Origin: Tethya wilhelma
Lineage: Eukaryota > Porifera > Demospongiae > Tethyida > Tethyidae
Direction of reading: 5' to 3'
Assembly (NCBI GenBank): GCA_964030475.1
Contig: CAXIPT010000011.1
Span: 2,243,780 to 2,307,779, forward strand
DNA: 64,000 nt
Shown: piece after piece, positions 12,261-23,602 of the stretch
Layout: every line of letters starts with the position of its first letter
Numbering within the stretch: position 1 is the first letter of the stretch
The notes under the pieces: model-generated
Seen by the model: the letters and a program-made list of their open reading frames with translations, nothing else
Told to the model about the DNA's origin: nothing
Databases searched by the model: none
Made by a program: the position numbers and the translations under genes

Positions 12261-15200
12261 CTTTTATCAAGGAGGGCAATGGTTTCTTTGCCTGCTGCAG
12301 TGCTTTTTTCTTTGCATTTTTAGCTGCCCCACCTTTCAATAAGCGGCGTTTTCTGAACCAGAACCAAGACCGTTCTAGTTTTTCCTTCATGAGATAATGA
12401 TCATGCCACTTTTTAGGATTAGTTGCTATATCAGCCGCAACAACTTTACGAACTGCAATTCCGTCAAGTCGCTTATCTGCTGGGGTGTTTCGTACATGAT
12501 TTACTGCTTCAGCAACAGCTGCATAGTGGCAGTTGCCATAACCAGAATTTACTTTGATGTGCTCTCCATTCACTAGTATGTCATAATGTCCTTCACGGTG
12601 ATCATCATCTTTGATGTAAATTAAGGTGATTTGTTCTCGATCTTCATGCTCTGATTTTCTCAATACTTTTCTCTCTTTTGAATTATCAACAATTGTGATT
12701 CCAATATTCAAAGCTTTCTCCTCAACACTTGCTTCGAATACTGTTCCAAAAGATTCATGATTGAGGATTTTAGCAATGTGTGGTTTCAAATTGGCTCTCA
12801 TTCTTTCTGTTTCATAGTGCTCTGTCCATTTGCCTGGTGAACGGACAATTTCATGTGCAATTGATTTTTGTAGTTGTGACTGGTCAAGATGGTGTTCTGG
12901 TGATTTTGATCTGTTGAGTCCATGGGTAAGAGCTTGAAGGAGCTCATATTTCTCAGTATGTTCACTTTCATCTACTAAAGAATATTTTCCTTCTTCATCT
13001 TCTTTTAAATGAACTGTTGGTAGCTCCTCGGAGTCTCTTGGCTTTGAGATTGGCTCAATTGTACGTTTATTCCCATATTTGTCTGTCAGTTCTATTCGAT
13101 GACCACCAACCTCAGCAGCTGGTTTCAACTCAGCTTCACTAATAGATGCAGTTGAATTAAAGAGTGCTTTCCCATGGTACTCTACCTTGTATGGTGTCAT
13201 TTTACTTGATCCTATGGAAGACACCATGTGGCCAATGTAGCGTGCATTTTCTCTAGCAGCTCGTAATGTCTTCCGAGGTTCACTTATATGATGAGCTAGT
13301 GGACCATTGATGGTTCTGTTTAGTGCTTGATTTGCTACCCAGCCCAGATTTTGTAGCAATATTGAAGCAACTGCTTCTGTAAATGTCTCGATAGTTTGTT
13401 TTGCCAGCTTATTCTTAAGTGCTACAACACATGTCAGATCTTTAATGTCACTGTCTGAGTTACTAGATTTCTCTGGACTCTCTGTTGCTATGTTTTCAAT
13501 GTTGGCACTTCCTTCCAGAAATTCTTGGCAGTGACTATGAAGTTTTTCATGCACATTGAAATCAGTAAGATGCCTTACTAATTCTTTTGTTTGTTTGTGA
13601 GGTTCATACACACTGTGGACATGCCTCTCACAGTGGGTGTACAAGAGGGATGGAATAGAAACTAACATACGTTTCAGCTTTGATACATATTCAGTTGTGA
13701 CTGTTTCTTTTGTTGACACTGTCTCTGGTGTCTTGCTAATATATGTTAGTACTGAATGTACAACATCTTGAAAGTCTTGAGTATATTGGGAATCTACAGT
13801 GGTAAGCTGATCTATGACCACCTCATGTACAGCTGTTTCAAAAAATTTTGCAGCCTTTTTGAAGGATGGTGAAGACTGGGGATCATTTTCTTCGTTTGTT
13901 AGATGTGGAGCAACAAACATGATGCTCACAGCCCTTCCAAGACATTGGTCACTTGAGAATGATTCTCTTAGGCCAGGTTCAAGACAAGTTGTTGCCTTAT
14001 CGGCAAAGTCATTTACAACATCGTTTAAGGTTTTGGTCTGTTCTTCATTAAGAGGATGCTTGGTTAATTTTGCTGCTGAATCTTTGATTTTTTGTATTAG
14101 GGCTTGACTTGCAGCAAATGCACTATGCTTTGCAACAAATTCTTTCAGTTCTGTTACTTGCTTTGCTTGACTTGGATCCTTGCAATAGTCTTCAATTTGT
14201 TCCTTAAAATGTGAAAAAAGGGTATCTAGCTGAAGTTCTGCTCTATCCATTGATTCTTTAACCAATGATAGTTCAAACAAATGAAGTAGTGCCCCACGTG
14301 CACCTTTTCCTTTTAGGTGTCCAGATATCCCATGGATTAGATCTGATAAGGTTGTCATTACCTGTCCAAACATTTCCGACTGTGATACTAGTGATGCTAC
14401 TACACTGTTAACAACCTCATTGAAGAAGTCGATTGCTTCTTTTTCTAATACTGGAGACATTTGATCATCAGCACGATAGCCGGGAGGTAATCTTGAAGCA
14501 AACTTCTGGTCAACAACAAGTCCAAGAGGATTTTCACCACTAAAGTCAGTTTCAAGAGCTTCTTTAATGCCACTCTTCTCTGTTACATGTTCAGCTATTT
14601 TATGCACAATCTTTTCCAAAGCTAAGTTTTCTACTTCTCCTAAACCACGCATCACACCTTGTTGTACCACCTCCTTGCCTACAGCTTTGCCAGCATCTTT
14701 AATGGTTAGTTTTGTAGCCTGTTCTGTTCCTTCTTCAGCTAATTTAGGTAGTTCTTTAGCTCCGATTTCTGCAACTTCTGCAGCTTCTTCTGCTAGTTTG
14801 GCAAATTTCCCAACACCTCCTGTTGCTATAGACACAGCAATGCTACAGGCTTTCATAGTGGCCCATTGAGACCAGTTCCATTCTCCTGTGATCATTCCAA
14901 TTGTACCATCAATACAGTCAGAGACTCCTTCAGCAATTAGACCCATCCCGATTTCACTTCCTATACCTTCTGTTAAAACAATTAGACACACTCCGACTGC
15001 AATTTCAGCTATTCCCAGGAAAAATACAACCAAACCTTCCCAGCAAAATCTTGGTTTCTTCTTTACCTTGTAGACAAATACCAATCCAAGTTGAGACAGA
15101 CCAAGAAGCTCCTCTTCAGTGACAATATCAGGATTTGGTATCAGTTGGAGTATACTAGAAGGAACTGCTTCAATGTTGTCTTCACCACTCTTTTTTAGTT

Positions 15201-17133
15201 GTTCTAATTCTTGAAGAGATTCATCAATTTTCTTCATAGCAAATTCGAGCACTTGAAGTCGAACTTCCATTTGCTTTGCAAAGTCTCTGGCATCTTCATT
15301 CTTTTCACTAGTTTGTTTTACACATTGGAGAACTACATTAGTCTCTTCGACATAAACATGTAGCAAGTCTTTTGCGTTTGTAATAAAAGAACGGATCTGT
15401 GTCCTTTCATCACCACTCTCATCATCTTTGTCACCATGTACATTGATCTCACAGTAGGCATGGTTATAGTAGGCAATGGCTGTGTACTTTGACTGATGTC
15501 CAGGGGTATATTGCTTCTCAATGTCAATGGCTTTACGATAGACCTTAATGGCGTGTATCTGACCCTTTCTTCCAGATTTATCCAATCGATTTCCGAATTT
15601 TATCAAGTGAATAAAATTTCCTCCTGGTAATACTGGAAGATCAAATGATATATGTTCAGTCTGCATTTTTAAAGATGAATCCCATTTTGAGTGAATTGTC
15701 TCCAAATCTGCAATTAAGCAATCAGATGCTCTCTCTAATTGAATCCGAGCTTGTATGATTGTTGTTTGTTTAGTTTGCAGCCATTGACCCCACTCTTCAT
15801 TGATGCTGTCAATAACAACTGAAACATTTTTATCCTTATGAAAGTGAGCTCGAACTCTGTTAATGTACTGACAGTGCTTGGAAAAGAGTTCTTCACGTAA
15901 CATAACCTCTTTAACATCATGTTCAACCATAGAAGTCAGTCGCTGAGTTTCTTGTTTAGCTCTCAGCTCTCTTATTCTTGTGATATCAAGATTCTGATAT
16001 TCATGAGGCAAGGATGATGCTAGCAATAGAAGTTGAGCTGATCCAGGATTCCCACAGCGGGCTATACGGCCAAAGGCTTGCATTTCAACCCTCTCATTGC
16101 TTGGTAAAAATGTGACCAAGCAAAAGAGACCACCACAATCATTCACCTCCTGTGATACCTTGATATCAGTGCCTCGACCAGCAAGGTTTGTAGCTATGAT
16201 GATGTCACCCGATATGAAACTATGGCTGTTCACATATTCTCTATGCCCTGGTCCATAGTAGGTTGTTAGTTTCTTGACATGTTTTTCTTTGTCTAGGAAT
16301 TGTTTGATTTCTTTGGCAGTATTTATGTCTTCACATAAAACGAGAGCAGCACGTCTTGATTCCTTGCCTGTTACTTCTTCAAGTTTCAAATAGATTTTAT
16401 TCTTCCAGTCATCTCTACTTCCATGTACTATCACTTCCTTGCATTCATAAAACCTTCTTTTCTTGCTTGTTGGAATACAACATGAATGTAGTTTGTACAT
16501 AGCATCATCCCTCAGCATATCTTGCTCTTGTTTGAGACCAATGGTACCAGAAAGACCATAGAGAGCTCCATAGATTCTGAATAATTCAACATGTGATATA
16601 AAATTAGTAATTACTGTGATGGGAGTCAACTCTAGAAAGTGTTTCATCTCCAGCATTTGTTGAAGTCCCCCACCCCATCGCTTGTTTCGCTCTATCACTC
16701 CGGTGTTTTGAAAATCAATTGGAGCAATTTTCCCCAGTTCAGTTACAAGGTACTCTCTCTCTTCAGTCAATGATAAGGCGATGAAAGCACTTTGAATGTA
16801 AGTGGGCAATTGATTTGATACAAACTCTTTCATAAACTCTGGAATTTGAACCGTTTGCTTCAAATATAGCTGACAAAGCATTCCTTTTCCTGTAAATAAT
16901 AGCTTTGAATCATTATTGTCTTGACTAGTAGAATTATTCTCGTCTGTGCTGACCACTGTTAGAGAAGAATGATTTTGGGAATAAAATGAGTAGCTGAAAC
17001 TTCTACCATCTCTCAGATGATGAAGTAAAGTATCTATTTCTCTTTCTGTGAAGTTTTCAAGTGCTTTTTGTTTGCTAGCACTTTCTTTTGATTCTATAAA
17101 GTTCCTTACCATTGAGATTTTTATCAATTTCAT
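12261..17133 (-). CDS. SecA-like protein, main exon (helicase core, helical region, OTU-like units)
   Basis: The first ~370 residues match the second half of SecA as seen in invertebrate SecA-like proteins: VQIPEFMKEFV, RWGGGLQQMLEMKH, LYGLSGTIG, then ATNLAGRGTDIKVSQEV at about 314-330 and VEMQAFGRIARCGNPGS at 349-365 (helicase motifs V and VI). Walker A and the DEVD box, normally upstream, are not found here or in the upstream frames. A TPR-like helical stretch follows. A glycine-rich hydrophobic region sits near 690-790. The C-terminus has two OTU-like units: one near 1400-1520 ending EGHYDIL without a visible cysteine, and one near 1530 with GYGNCHYAAVAEAV. Both carry the W-x-x-H-Y block (GKWTEHY, KKWHDHY). 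A donor (aaaag|gtgaga) at 12261 leads to the HNH-like exon. Bacterial SecA drives protein export; these animal relatives have no known role. Confidence 0.8.
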
Positions 17134-17750
17134 TTTAGCTGCAAATTACTGGAATCAATCAAGCCAGATTTTGCAATATCGTTTGTTATTTGCTCAAGAC
17201 TTCTGCTAGACTCATTTTCAGTAACATACTGCATTAGTAAATATATTAGATCTGAAGAATCAATATCCAGAGCACTTCTAATGTGTTTGAAAACAATTTG
17301 GTTAATCAATGCCAGCTGTACCATGTGGAGGAATGTTTCCTGGTTATTTACTAAGGCTGCATTCTCCAGAAGACTCATAACATCTTCAGTAGTCCACAGA
17401 GATGTTGTGACTATGGTTAGTAATGCATTCTTCAACGCAGATGTGCAGTTCAATCTGTGGCTGATAAACTCACCTAGACAGGCTTCAAGACACCCTTTAC
17501 AGCTTTTACTACTGTTGCTGGCAGTGATAGTAAAATCATACAGAAACTGACCAGTGATATCAGGATATTTAATGGGGTGTGGTGAAGTTGCTAGATTTTG
17601 TGGAAGACTTTCCTTGCAAACTATACTCACCACTTTTGATAGAGAAAAGAGTTCATTACGATTGAGCAATGAGCCAATAACAGCTAGCTTAGAACGGATC
17701 GCTTCAAATTCTGTACAGCTAAGGGAGCCATAGCACGACAAAAGGCACAA
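17130..17750 (-). CDS. SecA-like gene, middle segment in a shifted frame
   Basis: A 206-residue open frame, helical and leucine-rich, with no recognised domain. It overlaps the upstream frame at 17719-17750 and meets the downstream frame at an ATGA junction (17130-17133). The upstream and downstream frames are in the same register; only this 0.6-kb piece is shifted by one base. So two compensating single-base changes, an undetected intron, or a separate reading are all possible. Its composition looks like real protein, and related invertebrate SecA-like proteins have a helical region here. I treat it as part of one gene. It contains no Walker A motif. Confidence 0.55.
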   Translation of the reverse strand: MCLLSCYGSLSCTEFEAIRSKLAVIGSLLNRNELFSLSKVVSIVCKESLPQNLATSPHPIKYPDITGQFLYDFTITASNSSKSCKGCLEACLGEFISHRLNCTSALKNALLTIVTTSLWTTEDVMSLLENAALVNNQETFLHMVQLALINQIVFKHIRSALDIDSSDLIYLLMQYVTENESSRSLEQITNDIAKSGLIDSSNLQLK

Positions 17751-18819
17751 TCAAGTTAAGGTCATTTTGCCAGTCATAATTGTAAAAAATATTATCATCA
17801 GAAGGAGGATGCATCTCAATAATCTCATCAAACAAATCACTAAGCTGTTTGTAATCATTGGTAGGATCATACTCACCTTCTTCCTCTTCACTCTCTTCCC
17901 AATCAGAGTCATCTTCACTGTAGCTGCTGTAATCTACATCGCTTGACCAAGTGTCATCCTCTGCTGCTATCATTGTAGATTCATCATTGTCATTTTCATG
18001 CTGCTGTTGTATGTCTGGATCTTTGGCTTGTGCGCGGCTGTGCTCATTTGGTGTAGCCGGCTCAGTTGATGCTTTTGTGGAATCAGTATCAAAATCTGCT
18101 GTTTTTTTAGTTAGAGCAGTTTGCAATTGTTTGTCTTGTAGATTCTCCTTGTTGCTACATTGTTTGCTAGTTGTTTTAGCATGTATTGTTTCTAAGGCAG
18201 AAGCAGCCAGTGATGAGTTTGATGATGTACCACAATGATCACTTTTGGGAACATCTTTATCTTTTTCAGGCTCTACTTTTATAGAGGGACCAGGAGTTCC
18301 TTCATTTGCACTAGGAGTGGGTGGGTTTTTGTAAGGCTGTTGATATAAATTTGAGTATCCTTTCAATTCGTTAAGCCATTCCAAGAATTCTAAATGCATT
18401 GCTTTCTTGTCCATCAATTCCTTATCAAAGTTCTCTTTGTCAATTCGACGTCTTTCCTCTTCTTCCCATCTGGGTTTCCAAAAGCATTCATAGCAGTAGT
18501 ATTTCCCTGTTGTAAAGAATAGACCTGCTGCAACACCACCGATAGCTATTGCTCCAAGTGGAGGAAATAATCCGAATGCCAATATTGCAAGAAGAATATT
18601 ACCCACTCCAACTTTTTGGGCTACAACAGCACCCTTGATGAGCAATGATGTTGGATTAAGGTCAATTTGTTTTATCTTGTAATATTCTTCGCTGCCATCT
18701 TTTGGTTCATAAACTGTAACCTTGACTTTATCAACTAGTCGATCATATTCTTCCTCATGATCACTTGATGAATCTGGTAGTTTTTTGTCACAAACATGAC
18801 AACTAGTACTACTACCCAT
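17719..18819 (-). CDS. SecA-like gene, N-terminal segment with possible myristoylation site
   Basis: The ATG at 18819 gives MGSSTSCHVCDKK: glycine 2 and serine 6 fit the N-myristoylation pattern, with cysteine 7 available for palmitoylation. A CxxC at 7-10 and a second in YYCYECFWKP near residue 110 could pair as a zinc site. Between them a glycine-rich hydrophobic stretch (NILLAILAFGLFPPLGAIAI) looks like a membrane hairpin. A charged helix and a long acidic, low-complexity Ser/Glu/Asp region follow. The frame ends in VLWLP just as the middle segment opens. If translated as one protein with the downstream parts it would place the SecA-like enzyme on a membrane. It could also be a separate gene, but no stop-plus-promoter gap separates them. 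Confidence 0.6.
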   Translation of the reverse strand: MGSSTSCHVCDKKLPDSSSDHEEEYDRLVDKVKVTVYEPKDGSEEYYKIKQIDLNPTSLLIKGAVVAQKVGVGNILLAILAFGLFPPLGAIAIGGVAAGLFFTTGKYYCYECFWKPRWEEEERRRIDKENFDKELMDKKAMHLEFLEWLNELKGYSNLYQQPYKNPPTPSANEGTPGPSIKVEPEKDKDVPKSDHCGTSSNSSLAASALETIHAKTTSKQCSNKENLQDKQLQTALTKKTADFDTDSTKASTEPATPNEHSRAQAKDPDIQQQHENDNDESTMIAAEDDTWSSDVDYSSYSEDDSDWEESEEEEGEYDPTNDYKQLSDLFDEIIEMHPPSDDNIFYNYDWQNDLNLIVPFVVLWLP

Positions 18820-19515
18820 GGTTTTAGCTACAACCTGAGCTGTCTAACCACTGCAAGAGGACAATAGTCTTTCATACTTCTTTATATGACCAGCATCTAT
18901 AAATAACTTGAAATCTATTTTTACCATCCATGGTGATTCAACAATGTTAATGACAATTAACTGCATGCAGATAAATGTTTGTGAAGCCTATCTGATCATA
19001 GTACTATGCTCTCAATTATAATGAACTAGGTTTAGTAACTAACCTCATTAGGCTGTCACAATTACTATGAATGGATCGTACCTATAGTTTGCCTGTACAT
19101 AGACTCGTCATTGAGCATGCATGCAGGCACTATTGGGCCATACAGTTTGATCCCCAGAAAACCCCTGGTACACATTCGCGGCTGAGTCAACTAGTGGAAG
19201 GGTGTTAGGTGTATACACTCACAACAATAAAGAGTGAAAAATGGCAATTAATCCCCTCAATTGCTCGATGTGGTGAGCCCAATTAAACTCACGGCCAACG
19301 TACCTAAGGTAACTACTGCATGCTTGCAATTGGAAGCCTGGACCAAAGCAATGTTTATCATACACCAACCAATATTCAGTGCAATTCACATCAATCCTAC
19401 CGAGTCAGCACGTGTAATGAGTTGGACATAAAACAAACTAGCTCTCATTGGAGCAATTTTTTATGCTACATTCATCCTTCTTTTGTATGTAAAGATTTTC
19501 AACGCTTTTTTAGAC
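18820..19515. other. Intergenic; 5' flank of the SecA-like gene
   Basis: No supported gene. The sequence separates the divergent SecA-like gene (minus) from plus-strand relics of the membrane family. Confidence 0.45.
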
Positions 19516-20095
19516 CTGCTAGTGGAATACTTTCAAATTGGTAGAGATCGAGCACCATCCCTATGGTGTGTTAGCTCTAGTGATGCTCCTCCTATTCAAC
19601 ATCCTTCCTCTGATGTTGCTGTGTCTCTTCCCCTCTCAATGCTTTCATATAGGTGTCTCAATTACTTTGAAATACAGCGAGAGACTTTCTGGTCTGGTCT
19701 TCTTCATTTGTGTTTTACTGCTCTCTTGTTAACTGCTGTATCTGTTCTAGTGGCAGTAGCTAACCAAGCCATACAGAAATCATAACAAACCGATGTTTTA
19801 CTAATATTCGTATTTTGCTATTAGTTTTACATGTGAACCTACAATGACTAAGTTGATTAGACACATTGGTGGATTAAACCTTTAGGAAAACTTTTCAGAT
19901 GGATTTTCAACTTTACTACTCATCCTTTATGGTATTTGTATGCTGATAACCATAAAGCATTGTTTTAAAATTGTGTTTGATGTTTTACTGCTCCATTAGA
20001 GGAAGTACTTTAGAACCTGAAGACTGGCTATACCACATCGGCTGGATCACATGGATCGATGAGTACCAACTCTTTTTCCTAAACACATCCCCTCT
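19515..20095 (+). pseudogene. Relic of the membrane-protein family (copy C type)
   Basis: The plus strand retains HHPYGVLALVMLLLFNILPL and MLLCLFPSQCFH, then a piece of the loop before YRYFAG. Near 20010-20090 lies a degenerate tail (LEPEDWLYHIGWITWIDEYQ) matching EPEDWLPYRLDHMDEYPPL of copy D. Frames are broken and the middle is deleted. Confidence 0.75.
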
Positions 20096-20487
20096 TAACT
20101 TACTACATCAGTATAGTACACTACTTGTAGAAATTATAGTTGTGTCAGTGAAATGGCGTATATGTTTATTGTCTGCATGATTGTCTTAGGTATTTTTTAA
20201 AATTTATACACATGTATAGCATATATTAGTTAGTCAGTATCAGTTTGTAGCTCAACTAGTAGTATTGCATTCACAAGTACATAATTATGGCAAGCTGTTG
20301 TTTGTTTATGCATTTTTTTCTTATTGAATTCAAAACAATTCAATCTACTCTTGCATAATTAGAATATTGTTTGTGTTGTTTACACCATTTGTTTTCCCAA
20401 GGTGGGTTAAAGTATGCTCTTGTGTATTCTAAATAACAGTGTATATCATCATTCTACTTGAATATAGTTATGTCAGAATGAATAATT

Positions 20488-22338
20488 ATGCATTACAAGA
20501 TGAAACTTTCATTATGTGTGCTAGTGTTCTTTCTACTATTGATCATTGTTAGTGTAGCCAGATGTTTAGACTCAGATGTAGTTCAAAGTTTGCTTACTGC
20601 ACAGCCAACTTCAAACCACACCTGTCCTCCGTGGAGTAAGCTCAATGTGACCGATAACAGCTGTCAATGTATTTTCATATCAGGGAAATGGACTACGGAG
20701 TTTAAACTGCTATGCTTTGACAATGTACCTTCACTTCCCTACTGCTACTGTATGTCCTACAATGAAAAGTTCCATACAGCTGTTGTAGGATTTTGCAGAT
20801 TCAGGTGTTATGTGTCAAATAATGATCCTGGACGTCACTTCTACACAGGTTTGTATCGATATCAAGTTATTATTGATGCTTATGATAATATTTCAGAGTT
20901 CAATGATCAAGCATGCTCCAGTCTTGAAATGAATCGAACTGGTCAGATGTGTGGCAGCTGTGTAAAGGGATTTGCTCCTCCTGGCTACTCTTTTAGCTTG
21001 GTTTGTGTGAAATGTGCAAACTACAAGTACAACTGGATGAAATACATTGCTGTTGCATATCTTCCACTGACAGTTTTCTTTATGTTAGTGCTAACATTTC
21101 GAATATCAGCAGCTTCAGGTTTAATGAATGGATTTGTTATGACGAGCCAAGTCATGGTATCACCAGCAGTCATAAAGTATTTCCTCAAGAATTATTGGTC
21201 AGAAAAACATTTGGCATTCAAGATTTGGTCAATATTTTATGGCATATGGAACCTTGACTTTTTTCGTGCTCTCTACACTCCATTTTGTCTTCATCCAAAC
21301 ATGACTGCTATTCAGACTAGAGCTCTTGACTATGCTATTGCTGTCTACCCACTACTGCTGGTTATCATCACATACATCTTTGCCACTTTTCACTATCGCT
21401 ATCCTAGAGTTGTGTCGCTATGGAGACCATTCTACAGATGTTTTAGGTGTATTCGAAATGAGTGGGACATAAAGAACACCCTCATTGGAGCATTTGCTAC
21501 ATTTATTCTACTTTCATATGTTAAATTTCTTAATGTTTCAGTAGATCTACTAATGCCTACTACTCTGTATGATATGACAGGAAACCCTCTCAACCAGACG
21601 TATCTCCATATGGATGGAACAGTGGAATACTTCGGTAAAGAACACCTTCCCTATGGCGTGTTGGCTCTAGTGATGCTCTTTCTGTTCAACATCCTCCCTC
21701 TGATGTTGCTGTGTCTCTTCCCCTGTCGATGCTTTCATAGGTGTCTCAATTACTTTAACATTCAGCGAGAGGCTTTGAGGGAATTCATGGCTGCATTCCA
21801 AGGACAGTTTAAGGATGAACCCCGAGACTACCGATACTTTGCAGGGTTCTATCTCCTACTCAGGATTGGTAACCTTCTCACATTGCTCTCTTCAGGTGGA
21901 GTTTTGTACTTTATATTGTGTGTTTTACTCTTTTCTTTTGCTTCACTTGTAGTAGCCATCTTTAAGCCTTACAGGAAAATGTTTTTTAATAATCTAGATT
22001 CATTGCTACTTTTTTTGCTTGCTGGCTTCTTCATTGGTCACCCAACTGATGTCTTGTCTTCCAACTTTGGAGGACTGCATCCAGTGATCTTTTCATCTTG
22101 TAAAGTAATATGGATAATAATTTTGTTGATTCACCCCCTCTATGGTTTTAGTATGCTTATAAACATCTTCTTCCCAGTTCAAAAGATAAAGGATTGTGTA
22201 AAAGTGGTGTTTGCTTTTATGAATAGATGCATTAGAGGCCTAGGGACAATATCAGAACCTGAAGACCGACTACCATATCGACTTGATCACACGGATGAGT
22301 ACCCCCCTCTTCTTCCTCCAACTGAAGCAGACAATTAA
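20488..22338 (+). CDS. Copy C: intact Cys-rich multi-pass membrane protein (616 aa)
   Basis: This is the only undisturbed small member of the family here. A signal peptide covers about residues 1-26. The Cys-rich ectodomain includes CPPWSKLN, CYCMSYNEKF and, near residue 150, NRTGQMCGSCVKGFAPPG followed by CVKC. Eight to nine membrane segments run from about residue 180 to 570, with IFYGIWNLDFFRALYTPFC, AFATFILLSYVK, EYFGKEHLPYGVLALVMLFL and DYRYFAGFYLLLRI as landmarks. The cytosolic-side tail ends DEYPPLLPPTEADN; YPPL fits a YxxPhi sorting signal and lies where copies A and B have YQPL. Single exon with no bulk intron. The same membrane domain closes the beta-helix protein at 49424-53896. 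I do not recognise a named family; a receptor or channel-like role is only a guess. Confidence 0.85.
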   Translation: MHYKMKLSLCVLVFFLLLIIVSVARCLDSDVVQSLLTAQPTSNHTCPPWSKLNVTDNSCQCIFISGKWTTEFKLLCFDNVPSLPYCYCMSYNEKFHTAVVGFCRFRCYVSNNDPGRHFYTGLYRYQVIIDAYDNISEFNDQACSSLEMNRTGQMCGSCVKGFAPPGYSFSLVCVKCANYKYNWMKYIAVAYLPLTVFFMLVLTFRISAASGLMNGFVMTSQVMVSPAVIKYFLKNYWSEKHLAFKIWSIFYGIWNLDFFRALYTPFCLHPNMTAIQTRALDYAIAVYPLLLVIITYIFATFHYRYPRVVSLWRPFYRCFRCIRNEWDIKNTLIGAFATFILLSYVKFLNVSVDLLMPTTLYDMTGNPLNQTYLHMDGTVEYFGKEHLPYGVLALVMLFLFNILPLMLLCLFPCRCFHRCLNYFNIQREALREFMAAFQGQFKDEPRDYRYFAGFYLLLRIGNLLTLLSSGGVLYFILCVLLFSFASLVVAIFKPYRKMFFNNLDSLLLFLLAGFFIGHPTDVLSSNFGGLHPVIFSSCKVIWIIILLIHPLYGFSMLINIFFPVQKIKDCVKVVFAFMNRCIRGLGTISEPEDRLPYRLDHTDEYPPLLPPTEADN

Positions 22339-22844
22339 ACTATTAATAAACTTAAAGTTTTGTTCAGAAGCACATTACTGATTTTGTACACTAGTTTGAT
22401 ATTAATTTTTAAGGCAACTTTTATTGAATCAAGTTTGTGAAAATTGATGTCTAGATATACTAGTCGTATACTGAATTCAAGTTGGCAAAATTAATGTGAA
22501 TTGTTTTGTGTTGTTGTTTTTTTTATGGCTATTATGTAACTGCATACAAGATCGCACATTTATTGAAAGTGTTTATACTTAGTTTGCTTAGTATAATATA
22601 TAACTTAGTGGGTCAACCTTTTACATCAAAACATTTTCCATGACTGCATAAGCAGTTTCTAATAGTATCCTTTTACATGAATGTAAATAATACTAAGTCT
22701 TGCTCTCAAATCAATGTATCATTGTGCTCATAATATTATACTTTTGCTTGTAGTTTAGTGTCTCAGAGTCAATGTGCATGTCTACTCCTACAGTTTTGCT
22801 TGTGTTGATAGTCCTATAAAATTTTAGGTATCTGTAGCCTCGTT

Positions 22845-23240
22845 TTGTTTACATCTAAACATGACTAGTATTCAGACTAGAGCTCTTGACTATATACAGT
22901 ATAGGCTAGCAGTGCATCCATTGCTGCATATTGGTTGTAGACACTTACTTTTTGCCAGCATACGTTATCACTATCGCAGTGTTATATATGTTCCTATGAA
23001 GACCAGTGTTTTAGATGTGTACGTAATGAGTGGCATATCAAATATACCCTCATTGAAGCATTTGCTACATTCATCCTTTATTCTTTTATAATGAATATTG
23101 TGTGAAGATTCTCAATACTTATTATAAATCTACTATAAAATGTGTATGACATGAGAGGAAACCCTCTGAGCCACTGAGTGTCATTTCAATATGGAACTGT
23201 AACATACTTTAGTAAAGAGCACCTCCCCTGCATGTGAGGT
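22845..23240 (+). pseudogene. Relic of the membrane-protein family
   Basis: The relic begins with a CLHPNMTAIQTRALDYA-like stretch (NMTSIQTRALDYI), then a broken VHPLL...HYRSVIYV piece, followed by remnants of the EWDIKNTLIEAFATF and DMRGNPLSH segments. Stops and indels throughout. Confidence 0.75.
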
Positions 23241-23602
23241 TGATGTCAATAGTGTTCCTGCATCTCAATATGTTAAGATTTTTCTGCTTAAAAATTGTAT
23301 GTATGTGTTTGGAAGAATTTATATATTGGCTCTCGTGTAATTATTGTTTGCCACTGTAGATCTACTGCGGACCGCACTCAGCTATAATAATGATTGTCAA
23401 ATGCACATTCCAATCATTAAGTCATATTATCATTACAATATTGTTTACTGAAAAAACATTGCTCGAAGTACATATGCATGCATCCAAATTTCTGTTCAAC
23501 TACTAATATACTTCAAAGTCAATCAATCAATGAACCTTCTATGATTATTATCATTATCGATATGTACTAATAACTAGCAAACCTTAAAGTTCACTGATAT
23601 AG

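Noticed and set aside
13814..15122. Plus-strand open frames inside the SecA-like gene
   Set aside because: They are antisense shadows of a strongly supported minus-strand coding exon with no recognisable protein.
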